NCBI RefSeq assembly: GCF_905147045.1
Contig: NC_065918.1
Coordinates: 12,276,001-12,340,000 of the forward strand
Source of the DNA: Nymphalis io
Lineage: Eukaryota; Arthropoda; Insecta; Lepidoptera; Nymphalidae
Direction: 5' to 3'
DNA: 64,000 bases
The position numbers and the translations under genes were made by a program. The notes beneath the pieces are model-generated. The model saw only the letters and a list, made by a program, of their open reading frames with translations, was not told the origin of the DNA and searched no databases. Below are positions 10,450 through 24,512 of the stretch, in pieces. Each line of letters begins with the position of its first letter. Position 1 is the stretch's first letter.

Positions 10450-13400
10450 TTCAATTTTGATTCTCATCACTTATCATATATGCACATAATATATTTTGAT
10501 GATTTTTTAGCTTCAATTCTGGGTGCAAATTCTATGGGATATTTACCGGTATCCTTTTGGATAGACATTATCCCCTTATAATTGGTTTTATCAACACATT
10601 GTATTGATGTATTATGACTTTCTATATATGAACTATTCCAACTACAAGAGGAGTAAGCCCAAATAAACAACTTTGACACCGATATCATTGGTCAACGATA
10701 TTAATTGACGCGATCATTGGTCGAGATCTTGAATAATCACTATGGATTCGCGAATGTAGAATGTGGTTATAACTAGATAAGTGGATTAGTTGTATTATGA
10801 ATGAAGGTATATTAATCATGAACTATTTATAGTGCGTAATACAGGAGGAATTAGAGAATCGCATGCAATTTGTAAATATTTGTTTACCTTTATTCCTACT
10901 TCGATTGAAATAGGTGATATATTCTTTGAAATTTTATTCATAAATGGTATAAAATCTTAGATGGGTGTATCGTTATCTGAGGATGACAGATTGTTTCTTT
11001 ATAAATATTGTCTAGCCTCGAATTAAATAAATAATATTCCGGTAATTTATCCTGACACCATCCATCCAGTAAACATTTACCATTTAATTGCAAAAGCTTA
11101 ATTAAGTAGTAAATAAATGTTATCGAAAATACTACTACGTAACTATAGCATTTTTTGCAAATATTCTGAGCTTAGTTTTTATAAACAATAACCTTTTATA
11201 AATATTTTTTATAAGAAATATTAGATGCGAAATATGTGAGCGCTCTGCAAACTTTATTAAGTATAGTCTACTGTTTGAATTTAATTTCGTCATTTTTAAT
11301 CGCTACCTAATATTCTATGCAATTAAAAAGAGTTGCCAACTTGCTAATAAATGTTCGAACCTACTTATATATATAACTTTAAATATTTTAATATTCGTCG
11401 GTGCGATAACACAACTGGGTCAAGAGTAAATCTACAAAACACCTCCCCCGATTATTTCAGCGTTTTGTGAGCCTGGTAAATTCTAATGATATACTAAAAA
11501 TAAATATATATATTTACATAATGTTATATTTTACATTGACACATTTGGTGATCATATATTAAAATAATCAAAATTATTTCATGTTATATAATATTAGGAA
11601 TACTGCGATGCCAATCAATATTCTTAATTTAAATGGTTAATAATCTAGTCTTTCTTTTCATTCTTAGTCCTCGATCAAATAATTACTAATACTGTATGTT
11701 CAACTTTAATTCTCACTCAAGTTCATAAAGCAGACAAAGCGATTCTTGCATCCAGTGCATTTTAGGAAGACCATTTCTTTATATTTTATGATTATTTTAT
11801 CCCTTATTTTAATATTTTACTAAAAAATTTAATTATTTTTTAATGGTTAATTTCAATTTTCTACTATGAACATACTTGATATTGATAAAATATAATCATT
11901 TATAATAATATTTGTAATATATTAACGCATCATTCAGTTACGAGCATACGTGTTTCATGATAGCTGGCTAGGATAGTCTAGATACAGCTCGGGGATGTTG
12001 GATTCTTACAATCGATCTTACTCAGTAAGCTGCTTGGATTTGGCACAATACAATAGCGCCAAGCATGACTTTGGGTTTTATTAGAGCATAATGATGAAAT
12101 TGTAATTTAGCGCATCTTGTAATTGGGCATGTAAGCGCCCTACACACCCAACCAATCCACCAAAAAAAGCTGTCGCCAAGAATGAATCAGGCAGGTGGCC
12201 GTAAAAATTCTATTTTTGCTAGTAAATAAACAGCTTTTACTTTTATATTTTTTGTTTATTTACATTATATAATCATTTGACTGTACCGCTTTCCTTGATG
12301 TATATTAAAGTCAGCCTTTTTTCTATTATCTTATTCATATTCCAGGACATAATCGACTTCAATATCGAATTCAATTAGAATCTCAGCCGTTGAGCGACTT
12401 AATAATAACAAACGTAATTAAATTATAAATCACACTCATTTTATTACATAACTTTCGCATTTATTATAAGATAAGAACTAATAAGAATAATGAAATAAAA
12501 ATTGACTTATCTATAAAATTATAAGGCTATATATAATATGCGGTATGTACCTATAGGTCATTAGTGTACCCGACAGTCGTGTTCTCTCAACATCCATACA
12601 AACTATTGTAAACAAGACATTTTATACAGTATTAAATCATTTATCAATGTCACACATATGTTTACGATTAAAAAATATATTATTTCCGACTACACTACCT
12701 TACGCCCATTTTTTATTTTAAAATGATCCCAGCTTTACACAAATCATCGTAAAAATGTCCTCATTTTTTTAGGCACAGACTGTATTTCATCCATTCCATT
12801 GAGGTTGAATGGCTCACAAGGTTAGTTTTTCTGTCAACCTTGCCTCGGTTAATACATCAATGTAGGTCCCAGTACAATCACGTCCAGGCTGAGCCTAGCG
12901 CTTCGTTTAATTGGTCTCGTTTTGTAATTTAATTACCCTTTGGCCTAAGCCAGAATGACAATTACGAATCGTTCGGGCCGGCCACTGCTACTTTTAATAC
13001 CGGACTGTATTTTGTCCCCTTATTTTAGGCAAATGTTTTTTTTAAAATGACGCTTTAGAGTACTTTGAATAAAAATCATAAATTGTATTTACTAATGGTT
13101 GCTTAAATATTTATTTTCATGAAATTTTATTATAATTAATAAACAAAATAAAGAGACGAGGTTAATTTTCAAATATTATTTTCGGATTTGGATTATAAAT
13201 ACGTAACTCTACTTAACTTATTTTACTATTAAACTTGTGGGTTAATTGTGTATTTGTATATAATATTTTCGGTTGAATAATTCATTATATCTAAGCATTT
13301 TTGTAATATTAATATACGTATCATCTTTGGTGTCGTCGTTATCGTAAAAGTAATCCGAGTTAGTTATGTTATAGTATGCAATAGTTTGCTTTTATTTCTT

Positions 13401-15690
13401 GGCTTTGTACTATAAAAAGGTCCGGGTAATTTTTTGCTAATTATTGATAAACTGAAATATATGTGGGATACATAATGCCAATCGGAATTATATTTTGTTT
13501 TATTATATGGAATTATATTTAATTATAATTATACTCTGAATTATTATTAGAAATCACAACTCACGGGAAACGTGGCGTAACTCACTCCTAAATACAGATA
13601 TAAAGTGTATCCGAGAAAATGTTTTATAAGAAGTCTCTTAACTTTTTTTTTCTCACTTTTTATTGATATTCTTGAATACTTAAAAAAATGAAACGGAAAC
13701 TAAAATTTTAATAAACACTAATGCTAATTTGTATGTATGTGTAAGTATTGATTGCCTGTTAAATTATTTAACATCTTCTTGTATAATAAATAAAAAAAAC
13801 AATGTAAGATTGATTGTTATTAAACCAAACAAAAGTTAAAAATAAAGAAGTAATTATATCGATAAAGACTTACACGCGCCCTCTAATAATTATAATTTGC
13901 TTAATTCTTGATCTGTATGTATACATAATTGTAATTAGTAGAAAAGTTGATAAACTCGACTTATATTGAACTGTTGATCGTTCGAGAATTATGTGTAAAA
14001 TTATTCTTAGTATATTAAAATTTTTTTGGATTCCTGTGGATGTGTGAATATCAAATTATTTGCTTTATAATTTACGCTTCCTGCTTACGATATGCGAAGA
14101 GGAAAAAAACATACAACTGTTATTCCCATCTTTATCTGATAATTCCATTTAAACAAAACTACGTTACAAAAATAAATATCTCCAATACTATATATACGAG
14201 TAAAAAAGCATGTTTGTCGACTTTGATAAAAAAATAATTCAACGTTCCTTTGTTCTTGAATAAATTTAATAGTGCACTTTTATGAAATTCCAATCCTCTC
14301 TCTTTTTAACGTATAAAATTTAATTTCTATGTAAACTTATTCATATTATATCTTGCCCAATATACAAATACTCTTTCATGCGAAATTAACATTACTAATT
14401 ACGAAGATGTAACAATTATTGAAATTTGTTTCATTATTTAAATAAATTATTGTTTAAATAATAAGAAGGGGTTATCCTACTAGCCTTCAACCATGGTTAT
14501 AAGAGTAGTCTAGCGACAATCATTCTATACTTTTGGATAAGGCATGCTCTTCCAAGGCGAATAAGGTTATAATAAAAATATAGACAGGTATAAAAAAATA
14601 ATTATGTAATTAAAATAAAGTACCTGTACTTAGATATGTGATGCAAAGATGACGGCAGATGAATCGAACGACGAATGCATTTCCGCAAAATTTCGCTAAT
14701 TCCATGAACCAGCAGCGTGGTAGAGAGCTATGCGACCGTTTGGCGCCGCCCCTGCATTGATAACCCCGGGCACGTTGACCCTTGCACATTCGTGTTTACT
14801 AAGGCATCATGCACGCTTGATGCAACGTCAATTCAATGCACATCACCTGCTATGATGTTTTCCGCGTTCGGTTCCTACACCTTGCTTAACAATACTTGTT
14901 CAATGCTTTAATTGCAAATAGAAGAGGGACGTGTTATTAAAATTAAGGGTATTTGTTTCATGGTATACGGGCCGCTTAGTTATGTAAGTCGCAGTTTCAA
15001 TCCTTATCCAAGGCTTATTGACGTACGCACTTCTTACACAAGCTTTACACTTGTTAAGAATGAGAAATAGGAATAATAATTCGGTTTTAATCACGTAAAT
15101 GAAAGAATTTACATGTTATAATATATATACCTATATATATATATATATATATATAGGTATATATACAACTTTTTAATTCGCTAGCTAAATTTTTAAATTT
15201 AAATGAGTACATAGGAAAAAAAATTATAATAATCTTTATAAAACAGATTCAGCGCTTAGTAATATAATTAATGCTTGAGTTCTCGCTCTTTCTCAAAGAC
15301 TGGTAGGTCTAGGCGGTAAGTTAATCCAATTTATTCTCAATTCATTAAGAATTTACGTCAAAGAAAAAACATTATAAATTAAAATTAAATTAGATCGTGG
15401 CTATTGTATAAAGATATAAGTATGCGTCTGCGTGTACATGTGAATGTGTATGTGGGTGTTTGTGTGAGTACACGAGTATGTTTTGTATTTATATTTGTGC
15501 GAGAATGGGAGGGTATTTATGTATACAATTGTTTATACCTATATGTGCAATGGAGGAAATGGTTGTTGTGTCGACACTTTGTAGGGAATTGCGTAAAGTA
15601 ACTACGTTAATGATATTTATTTGATTGCAGGAAGCTTTTCTTCTTTCTAGCAAAAGTAATGAAATGCATACCTTTAAATCGTATCGTAAT
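10450..15690. other. Non-coding AT-rich stretch between RTE remnant and GC-rich repeat block
   Basis: I find no supported coding exon here. A GC-richer segment at about 14640-14890 carries a 64-codon open frame, but it shows no domain, no clear splice sites and no homologue I recognise. It could be a regulatory or 5' exon region of the LRR gene downstream, which I cannot show. A TG-rich low-complexity tract lies at about 15420-15500. Confidence 0.45.
15122..15166. repeat. AT dinucleotide tract forming a palindrome
   Basis: An (AT)n run of about 28 bases is bracketed by tatatatacc on the left and ggtatatata on the right, which are reverse complements. The whole stretch can fold into one hairpin or cruciform. 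Confidence 0.8.
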
Positions 15691-16850
15691 GCAATCGTAT
15701 GAGTTGGGCCTATAGATAGACGGGGGGATAGTGGTCAGACTTACCTAACGGTGAAGAGATCGACACTGAGTAACGGTCCGGATCGGTTGTGAGTAAAAGG
15801 TTCTAGCAATAAGCTTTAGGCGAGTCACCCCCGGGTAAGACCAGCTGGGTAAGATCTAACGCTAAGGCTATCTTACACGTTTTAAGCCCTGTATTATGTC
15901 CTGGAATGGAAATAGTCACTCCTTGTGGTGGGCATTAAAATCTGTTCGGTACATCTGTTGAGCCGCGTCAGCCGCCTTACTGAGGTATTTTGTGGGCCTT
16001 GTTGTCTCTTGATTCCCGCTGTGCGATTGGTATACACAGGCATAAAGGATTTCTACAAACTCGTATCCACCGGACCCCAAAGTACGGAAAATATGGTATC
16101 TTCAGATCGTCGGAGACGCCGAAAGCAGATGCTGTTCCAGAAGTAAGCGCAATACCTTGTCGTGATTTAAAGTTGTACTCCAGGGTAGGAAAGATACGAT
16201 ACGATACGAACAACCAATCTGCATCTCCGTAAGAAACAAGAGGTGGTGTTTCTCAGTCTCAAGGTGGCGCGATATTAGAATGCAACCAACCATTATGTTG
16301 CTGAGGTGCAGTTTAAGCGAGAGAGTGTAACCGCTGTAAAACTTTCCTCTTTTTTCGTTTCTTGCTCATTCGTTGCAGAGTTTATAGGCAGAGAGTCGGA
16401 AGTAGAACGAGGCGGAATTAGCAGCATGTGCTAAGATAGGATAATACGGACAAGGAATATCTCGCAAAGTGATGAGGGACTAGGCTGGAGACTGCGGGTA
16501 CGCCCGAGCCACCCAAGGATATCCATCGAACCCTCTCATCCGGTCGCCGACCGGCATGATTGCGTAACCTTGGAATCTTTCGTGAGTTGGCGGGGCAGCC
16601 TTTGTGAGTGGCTAGCTCACTATTTGGGCCCCTATCGCCACTGTTCTGACCCGACTCTCTGAATGGTGCCACCGGACTACGTACAGGAACACAACAGAAT
16701 TGATTGGTGGTACGTCTTTGTCTACCACCTACCACCGGTAAGATTGTCAGCTGATATGAACCACGTGTGGGGTTACGTATTAAGGGTACTTACCCACGGA
16801 CGAGGGTGACTCAGTCCACGCCTTTATGTTGCAGAGACTATATAGGTTTT
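15690..16850. repeat. GC-richer block, probably degraded retroelement sequence
   Basis: Base composition rises clearly above the surroundings and several short open frames overlap on both strands. On the - strand at 16735-16418 a 105-codon frame includes RNHAGRRPDERVRWISLG. I recall this string from repeat-derived predictions in other Lepidoptera, but I cannot name the element. No reverse transcriptase or transposase motif is visible. The block ends directly against a SINE at 16851. Confidence 0.45.
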
Positions 16851-17144
16851 ACTGGTGGTAAGGCTTTGTGCAAGCTCGTCTGGGTAGGTTCCACCCACTC
16901 ATCAGATATTCTACCGCAAAACAGCAGTACTTATTATTGTTGTGTTCCGGTTTAAAGGGTGAGTGAGCCAGTGTAATTACAGGCACAAGGGACATAAAAT
17001 CTTAGTTCCCAAGGTTGGTGGCGCATTGGTGATGTAAGCAATGGTTAACATTTCTTACAATGCTAATGTCTAAGGGCGTTTGGTGACCACTTACCATCAG
17101 GTGGCCCATATGCTCGTCCGCCTTCCTATTCTATAAAAAAAAAA
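16851..17144 (+). mobile_element. A-tailed SINE family, well-preserved copy 2
   Basis: Starts at actggtggtaaggc and ends in ctattctata plus A10. It is the same length and order as copies 1 and 3 with scattered substitutions. From 17145 to 18788 I see AT-rich sequence without a gene; it may be intron of the LRR gene. Confidence 0.85.
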
Positions 17145-18788
17145 GGTATTATGAAAATTTAGTAGACCCAAAATGCTTCCTTCAGAACACTAAAAGTTAT
17201 AATAATCGTAAGAAACGTTGGTATGTTTTAGCTATTTTTATACTCCTCTTACTGTGGATAAATAGTTTACTAAAAGTTCAAGGAGATGTCTCGATAGCAT
17301 TATATCAAAGATATATAAATATCATTAAACAACTTATTTTACAATATATTTAAGTTATAAGCAAAAGTATTTGTAAGTAGTTATTTGGATAATTATTAAT
17401 TAAGATTATGATACAAATTAATCGAATGGAAACAAAAATAGTTTTTTTACAAAAAAAAAAACAAGATACGCGACTTCTTTATCAAAAATATTTTGCGAAA
17501 TAGATATAAGATTTTATAGATATTATTATTGTTAACTATAAAATTTTCGATTAATCATTGAAGACCAAGAATTTGTGATTAACTCGACGTATCATTAAAG
17601 TAAATGTCATAGTAAAATTTCAAATAAATAAAGCAGAATTATGATGATTACATTAAAGAATCTCTTTTATTAATAAATACTACTTGCGCCCAAAATCTAC
17701 ATTTTTAATACACAAAGTTTCCTTACACTTGCAATAGGAAACCAATCAACTCTGCGACGACATTAAATATTAAATAGTGCTACCATACATACCATAATTT
17801 TGATACTATTAATGTTTTAATCGGTAAAAGATTCCTACAATTAGAACTGTCGAAATCAATAAAAGTTAGGTAATTCAACGTATAATGATTTACTCTTAAT
17901 GTGCAAGGCAGTGAAATCTTTATTATCATTCAATAATATTTAAAATATAACATATACAATCAATAAAATTCCGAGTAAAGAGTGTCGATGTTTTTAAGCT
18001 ATTATTTACTATGAATAATGCTACAAACACATTTTAAAATAATAATTTGATAATATATGGGCCGTTAAATAGTAAGCGATAAAAGATATATTTAAACAAG
18101 AATTTTATTTTTAACCTTTTATCAACTTCACTACGAATGCTTTTTATTTAATTTGAACTTGTATTTTTTTGTTTAGAGTACAATACGCAATCAATCGTTT
18201 TGTTTTCTTTGAATTAAAATGATGTGAGCACAATTGTTAGTATTGAGTTATTATTTTATCACAAGTGGTAACAAGGGAAAATTATGAAATAAGAATTTAC
18301 TATAAAAATCGAGGTCATAAGCAATTACATTATTTTTGCTGAACTTGCAATTAAATTATTTAATTTAATAAGTCTTTTATTAAATACAAATATTTGTTGT
18401 TGTTCACTGTTCACCATTGCACCATTTTTTTATAGTTAGGTTTATTTTTACGATTTTCTGCTACTTCTTATTAAATATACATATATTTCGCAATAGCTTT
18501 CGAATGACACGTGAAAAAAAAAACTTAATAACAAATATTAGCATCATTTTTGACTTTCATAACTACCTAAAATCTAAATAATACTAAAGTATGTGCATAG
18601 TTTTATTTTACATTTTTATCTTCATTGAATTTTGGTTTATAAAATATATTATTCGTTATAAAATATTATATTTTTTCTGAACTTTATTCTAATCAAATTA
18701 AATATTACATTCATATATTATACGAAAAAAATGAAACATATATTTAAGAATAAATAAGATATTAACAATTACATTTATAAAATTTCAG

Positions 18789-21542
18789 TGAACTGAAAGA
18801 GAGCGTCTTCACGAAGCTGGACTTGGTGGACTACTTCAGCTTGTCCGACAACTCTCTCATGGAAATGCCGCGACATGTGCTTCGGCATCTTCCTCACGTC
18901 AAGACGCTCGACCTCTGCAGAAACAAAATCACCAAATTGACTGAGGAAGATTTTAAAGTAAGCATACCATATAAATATAATTTTGTGTAATATATTTAGA
19001 AAATAAATGAAATTGATACATCTTTTGTATATTTTAAATAATATGAAATACTATTAATTTTCATTTTAATAGGACATTCAAGAAGTAGAACACCTGCTCG
19101 TGGCAGACAACCAAATATCTAAGATTGAAAGACACGCTGTCCCCAAGGCCCTCAAACATGTTCACTTAGGAATCAATAAATTAAGTACCTTGAACGGAGC
19201 GCTAAGAGATCTCGATTATTTAGAATGGATTTTCATTAACGCGAATCATTTAAAAACTATTGACAATGAGCTACCAGTGGTAAGGACATCTTGAATGCAA
19301 AATACAAAATGAATAAAAATTATTCATATTTAAAGGTACATATAATTTTAACGTTTTATTTTTAGAAAGCTAAGAAGATTGTGCTTATCCACGCTGCACA
19401 TAATGAATTACAAAGTCTACCGAAAGACTTAAGGCAAATGCCTTCTCTAGAATCGTTATACTTCTACGATAATAATATTAAAACACTGGATGGCGCGTTG
19501 CAGAAGTCTAGAAAGCTCGTTAGAATAGGTCTATCTTTTAATAAAATAGAAACGGTGAGTCAATTAGCCAGCTTAATTTGATTTGCTTAAAAGAGTTTAT
19601 GTATAATATGTAAAATTTATTATGAAAAATGCTTCTCAATCACTAGTTTTGACTGTAATTAAACGTTATGACCAAAACTACATCTGATATCGATAGCAAA
19701 TAAAGTAGTAGCTCGAATAAAATATATCCAGAAACAAATAATATTATTATTAATGCAATTTGTTTTACAGTTGGCTGAAGATGAATTTTCGGAAACAGAA
19801 ATTTTAGCTGATTTAGATATTGCTTATAATCAATTAAGATCACTGAATGGTTCTTTAAGAAGTCTTAAATCACTGCGCTACTTAAACTTAACACATAACA
19901 GCTTAACTGAATTTTCTTTACAAGAAATAAAAGGTCTGAAAAGATTATCCGTGATAGATCTATCACACAATAAAATAAGTCGTATTACAGGCAACATGGA
20001 GGTAAAACTGTAATAGTATTTCTTTAAATTGTTAACGTTTCAAAATTTACTTGAATTTTTACAATAAAAAATTTAAATTATATGAATATTTACAATAATG
20101 CGAACAAAAATGTGATTACAGAATCTTGTTGATGTTGAAACACGAGTACTTGAGTTACGGTTGGACCACAACTATATCCTTAATTTGGGAGGCGCGTTAA
20201 TGGGTCTGCATGGTCTTCTGCGTCTTAATTTAAGTCACAACCAGATACAACAAATATCACCGGACGATTTGATTGGCTTAGAGGATCTGAGATTACTCGA
20301 CGTATCTCACAATCATATAACATCATTGGAAGAAACTTCAAAGGTTTGTTAAGTACTGGGTAATCGCTAAAGTATTAAGTTAGCTTTGCGAGCTTCTGCG
20401 AATTACAATTTTACAAAAAGTTTTCAATGTACATAAAAATATGCTAATGCGATCAAAGTTAAAGTTTTCCTCATTACGAATATACTTTTTTTCAGACTTT
20501 TTTACCTTCTCTGGGGGAACTTATTGCTCATCATAATAATATAACTATTCTGGATAAAGATTTTCATGGACTGCCGTCACTTTGTATCGCTGACTTGTCT
20601 TATAATAAGATTCAATCTGTGAATTATGAAGTTGTGTCAAAATCAAGATGTACTATCAATGGAGTACCCAGTATTTTGAAGATTTATCTTCAAGGTTGGT
20701 TCTGCTTCATATAACTACAATTTTTTTGCAGGTGTTCAATTCGCTGATATATCAAATAATATTTTTGTTTCTAATTTAGATTTTATTGATATAGCCCTAA
20801 GATTAATATTATAAGCGCGGTAACTTTCTGCTGTAGCGATATTGCGAATGATAATTATTTATATCCATTTTAGAAAAAGCATGTGCGATTTTGAAAAAAA
20901 AAATTCTTTGTTATTTTATTTATGAAATGTTTTGCTTAAAATATTCTACGATTATTTGCTTACCATAAGTCTTAATTACATATTGACAAAAATTATAAAT
21001 GGCTACTGTACTAAATATTATTAGAGTAATTAAATATTACGAATTAAACCTTTTTGTTCTTTATTACTTTGGAAGACATAATTTCAGTTGAAATCTCCTC
21101 ATTTTTGTGTTATTTTACAGATAACCCTGTGTTATGCGAAGAGCGATTATATGAGCTCGTAGCGATACTTGAGAGCTTAAATACGCGCGTCAGTGGCGTG
21201 TCCACGTGCGTGGCCACTCAAACGTCGGCGCCTGTTCTTATGAGGGCGCTCAATGACATCGTACCCGATACACCTGTCATAGTTGTTACACATACAGGCG
21301 TAGGAATGCTAGAAGGACGAGAAATTCAACCATCTCAATTGGCATATCAACGTGTGGGTGCCTTGATTGGGCACGTTTTACCAGAGCGTGAGGGTGGTTT
21401 GCCTGTGCTTGTGGAGCCTCCAGTAACGTTGCCTCCAGCCAGCACCAACGTAGTAGTGAAGTGGCCAGATGAACGAAAAGAGAAATCTCATCCCCTCGCA
21501 GATCATCTCCGCCTACGTGATCTTAACTCCTCACCGCAGTGA
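18789..21542 (+). CDS. Leucine-rich-repeat protein, 3' seven exons (5' end not found)
   Basis: Exons: 18789-18957, 19073-19279, 19366-19554, 19771-20001, 20122-20343, 20496-20694, 21121-21542, all with GT-AG introns of 86-426 bases. Joined, they keep one frame for 545 residues to TGA. The first exon begins with the last base of a codon, so at least one earlier exon exists. About 400 residues consist of tandem LRRs (LxxLxLxxNxL pattern, for example in VKTLDLCRNKI, LRYLNLTHNSL and LRLLDVSHNHI). Then DNPVLCEERLYELV resembles a C-terminal LRR cap, followed by a ~110-residue tail. No membrane segment is visible in the part seen. Extracellular adhesion or receptor-type LRR proteins are the likeliest relatives. 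I cannot name the orthologue. Confidence 0.88.
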
Positions 21543-22168
21543 ATGTGTTAGAGCACCGGCGCCGCCGCTAAACGACGCCACCGAACTGAGTGCTTCGCCT
21601 TAGAAAATATGCTGCCTTTGACTTACGATAGGTCAGAGTGTTGTCTGATTTGGTTGGATGCATGGAATATTCTCATTGTAAACCTTCGTGATGTATATAG
21701 GAGTCATAGTTACAGATGCATCCTTATTTCTTCATATTATTCGATATCTTCTAACACGAAAAGCGATGCACGTGCCATACGTAACTACATTTATAAGCAT
21801 AGAGTAGAAACTGTTGTATGTGTTTTGATCATTGTCATACTATGACGGTTTGAGTGATTGTGTATCCGGCATAGACGTTGCGTATTAGGACAATTGTTTT
21901 TAATGAAACATTGGCATATCGAAGTTCAATTAACACGTAGAAGTGTCGCACTCTTGGACTATACTAATAACACAAGTGTATAAACCCTGAATTTGTACCT
22001 AAAATAATTTATGTAACGTAATATTATTAATTATAAATATTATAGGTGTTAGAGTAATTTATATTGGCGATTAACCTATCGTAGGGACAATTTGTTTTTA
22101 CCAGGATGTAACAAATTGTTTACTTCCGATAATACTAATAAATTTTTTGTTAACCACTAAGTATATTA

Positions 22169-22174
22169 AATAAA
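22169..22174 (+). terminator. Candidate poly(A) signal of the LRR gene
   Basis: AATAAA lies about 630 bases past the stop codon and is followed by a T/G-rich stretch. No earlier AATAAA stands out in the 3' flank. The position is inferred, not shown. Confidence 0.4.
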
Positions 22175-23940
22175 TGTGCTTTAAAAACCTTCCCTTGTTA
22201 TTATATACAAATATTTCGTTTAGTTTTTCTCATAAAGATCGCTCAGTTAACTCGGAGGGGTCGATGTACTTGTAGTTTTATTCGCCATTATACGGAAATA
22301 AAATAATGATTGTAGTTGTTGTTTGGAATAAATAATACACTATGAAATATTTTATTATCCTTATAAAAATGTCCTAATAATACAAAATCATAACTCACGG
22401 GCAAATGACACTTCACGGGCATCTTAACTATAATATTTTGTTTCTACAAAACAAAAATAAGTAATTTAAAACGAAATGAAATCAGTCCAATATCTAAATT
22501 GAAATATTCAGTTCTTACTATAGTATTATTCCTTATATAATTCATTAAGTGATGGAAGTGACAAATGTTTTAAAATTCTGTAGTTTCATGAAAAAGTTTG
22601 CTTTGACCGAAGTTTTAATTAGACTTCAAGCTATTTATGTTGAAAATTCATCTAGTCTATTTTTGTCTGTTGTTATGGAACTTTCTCATATATATTTTTT
22701 AAGTGCAACATAAGGCCGATTGCCCGTGGCGGTAGGGTGGCAGGTCCGGTTTTATTCGGCTTCAATTTTTTTTTTATTTTTAGGCGTTGGGGTGGCCGAT
22801 GAATTTTGCTTCGAACGTGAAATGAAAATTGTGTAAAATTATAACAATACTTTAGGGTATAGGGATTTTACTATTTGGAATTCTATTCTATTGTATATTT
22901 TATAAATAAGTGTAATATGAAGTAACCGTTTTTATTTTAATATAATGAAAAATATACCTCTATTTATTAATAACACGATAGCATATGTGATGGCTTGAAG
23001 TGAAGGCGGAGAAATAGCTTATCTATATTCTTTGTTTGTTCCGTATGCGATTATATTCCATTCATCCGATTATGTTATACTTTTATGAAATTTTAAGGTA
23101 TGCATTTCTGCAAGCGTCTTTCGTTCAATGAATAGCAACATCAACATATGCATGCAACGTACGTCGAGCATTAGTTAATATTTTATAAGTTTTTGTTTTT
23201 CCTATTGTTTATTGAGTGGGTCAAATCATGATACCAAGCCATTAAGCCAGTCGATTGAAAAATACATTGTAATTAACACGCAGGCTTAAGAGGCTTTCGA
23301 TCTTGTGCTAGAAATCGTTCTATTTCAATGGAGACAATCCAATGAAATGGATTGTCCCTATTTAGGCGAGCTATTTTGGATTGGCTTAGTCAATAAGTTC
23401 TGCGCTTGGACTCGTGTAAATGCACCATTATACGAGTTCAACCCAACCGACTAAATTGTTATAAATTCTCACATACTTTTTGTGCCGGTGAGTACGAAAT
23501 ATTGTATGAATTTGAAATGGTCACCATATAAAAGCCTTTTTTTAAAAGTTACATAAATGTAACTTTTTATAAATATATTTCAGGATTAACTTAAATCACG
23601 CAATTTCAACATGTCATTTTGATATTCCTATTTAAATTAAGACTTAACCATTCTTCTTTACATATAAAGTATAATCGAAATACCACTGACTGACTCATCA
23701 TGAGATCTCCGAAACTACAGGTGCTATTGTACTGAAATTTACCAAAGAAACGTCTTCAACAAATCCTTCGCCAAACCTATTCAATATAATTTTTTCATCT
23801 TCTGTAATTTTGAATGTACGAACGAGAATTGTAGTTATTATTGTTTGTAGTTAGAGTTTATATATATAAACATAGAACATTTATTACTTTCTTCACTCGA
23901 AATATAATATTTGATTCCTAACAATTATAAATCAATATTT
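22175..23940. other. Intergenic stretch, no gene seen
   Basis: AT-rich sequence with only short chance open frames. I see no transposon motif and no splice-flanked coding segment. Confidence 0.5.
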
Positions 23941-23944
23941 TTTT

Positions 23945-24035
23945 TTGTCTGTCCTGGGTGGGAATCGTGCTCACAACCGTCGGCGTGAAAGGCAAGTATC
24001 TACCAACCACGCCAACCAGTCCGCCAAAAATTAAA
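23945..24035 (-). repeat. tRNA-like SINE head
   Basis: Read on the - strand, the sequence ggactggttggcgtggttggtaga resembles an A box region. About 30 bases on, ggttgtgagcacgattcccaccc resembles a B box (GGTTCGANTCC) with an insertion. It lacks a good acceptor stem and continues into a poly(A)-like stretch (the T run at 23939-23946 on +). It is more likely a tRNA-derived SINE than a tRNA gene. Confidence 0.55.
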
Positions 24036-24196
24036 ATAAAAGCTACACATGAACTTTAGTTCGTATTTTTATCAGCACGCCACTATAGCGTCTTGTATGT
24101 GGGAGTGTGTGTAAATGGTATGCAAGTAATTTTTTTCTTAAGATTTTCTACGATGTTCCTTTAACGATGAAAATAATACAAAAATATTAAAAAATC

Positions 24197-24285
24197 ATCG
24201 GTGCTGGCTTGGAGTCAAACCAGCGGCGATTAAGACCTGCTTGCTCTAAAATATACTCCACATACTAATCATCTCAGCTCAAATA
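24197..24285 (-). repeat. Head of second tRNA-headed SINE family, degraded
   Basis: The - strand reads ctgagatgattagta, then a decayed stem, then ctggtttgactccaagccagcacc. This corresponds to the head 'gagatggcccagtgg...gggttcaaacccaggcaagcacc' of the family at 56926 and 42721. Confidence 0.5.
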
Positions 24286-24512
24286 GTACTGTAGCAGTAC
24301 GGTTGTCTGTACAGAAATCAATTTACGAAACTGTTTAATAATAATTATGCTATGCAATTGATTATTCCAATGATTGACACGCACGCAACTCGTAAGGCCT
24401 TCAACTATGAAATAAATATGTGGATTGTTCTGAAAAAGGGACATTCTATTAAATTTTTGTTTTTTTATTTGTCCCTTCTTGGTTTTATTTTAATGAGAAA
24501 AATATATGTTTT

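Noticed and set aside
14717..14911. 64-codon frame in a GC-richer segment, considered as a 5' exon of the LRR gene
   Set aside because: It shows no signal peptide, no LRR and no clear donor in the phase needed by the exon at 18789.
15925..16293. Several overlapping frames on both strands
   Set aside because: They overlap one another in the GC-rich repeat block, have no domains and no splice context.
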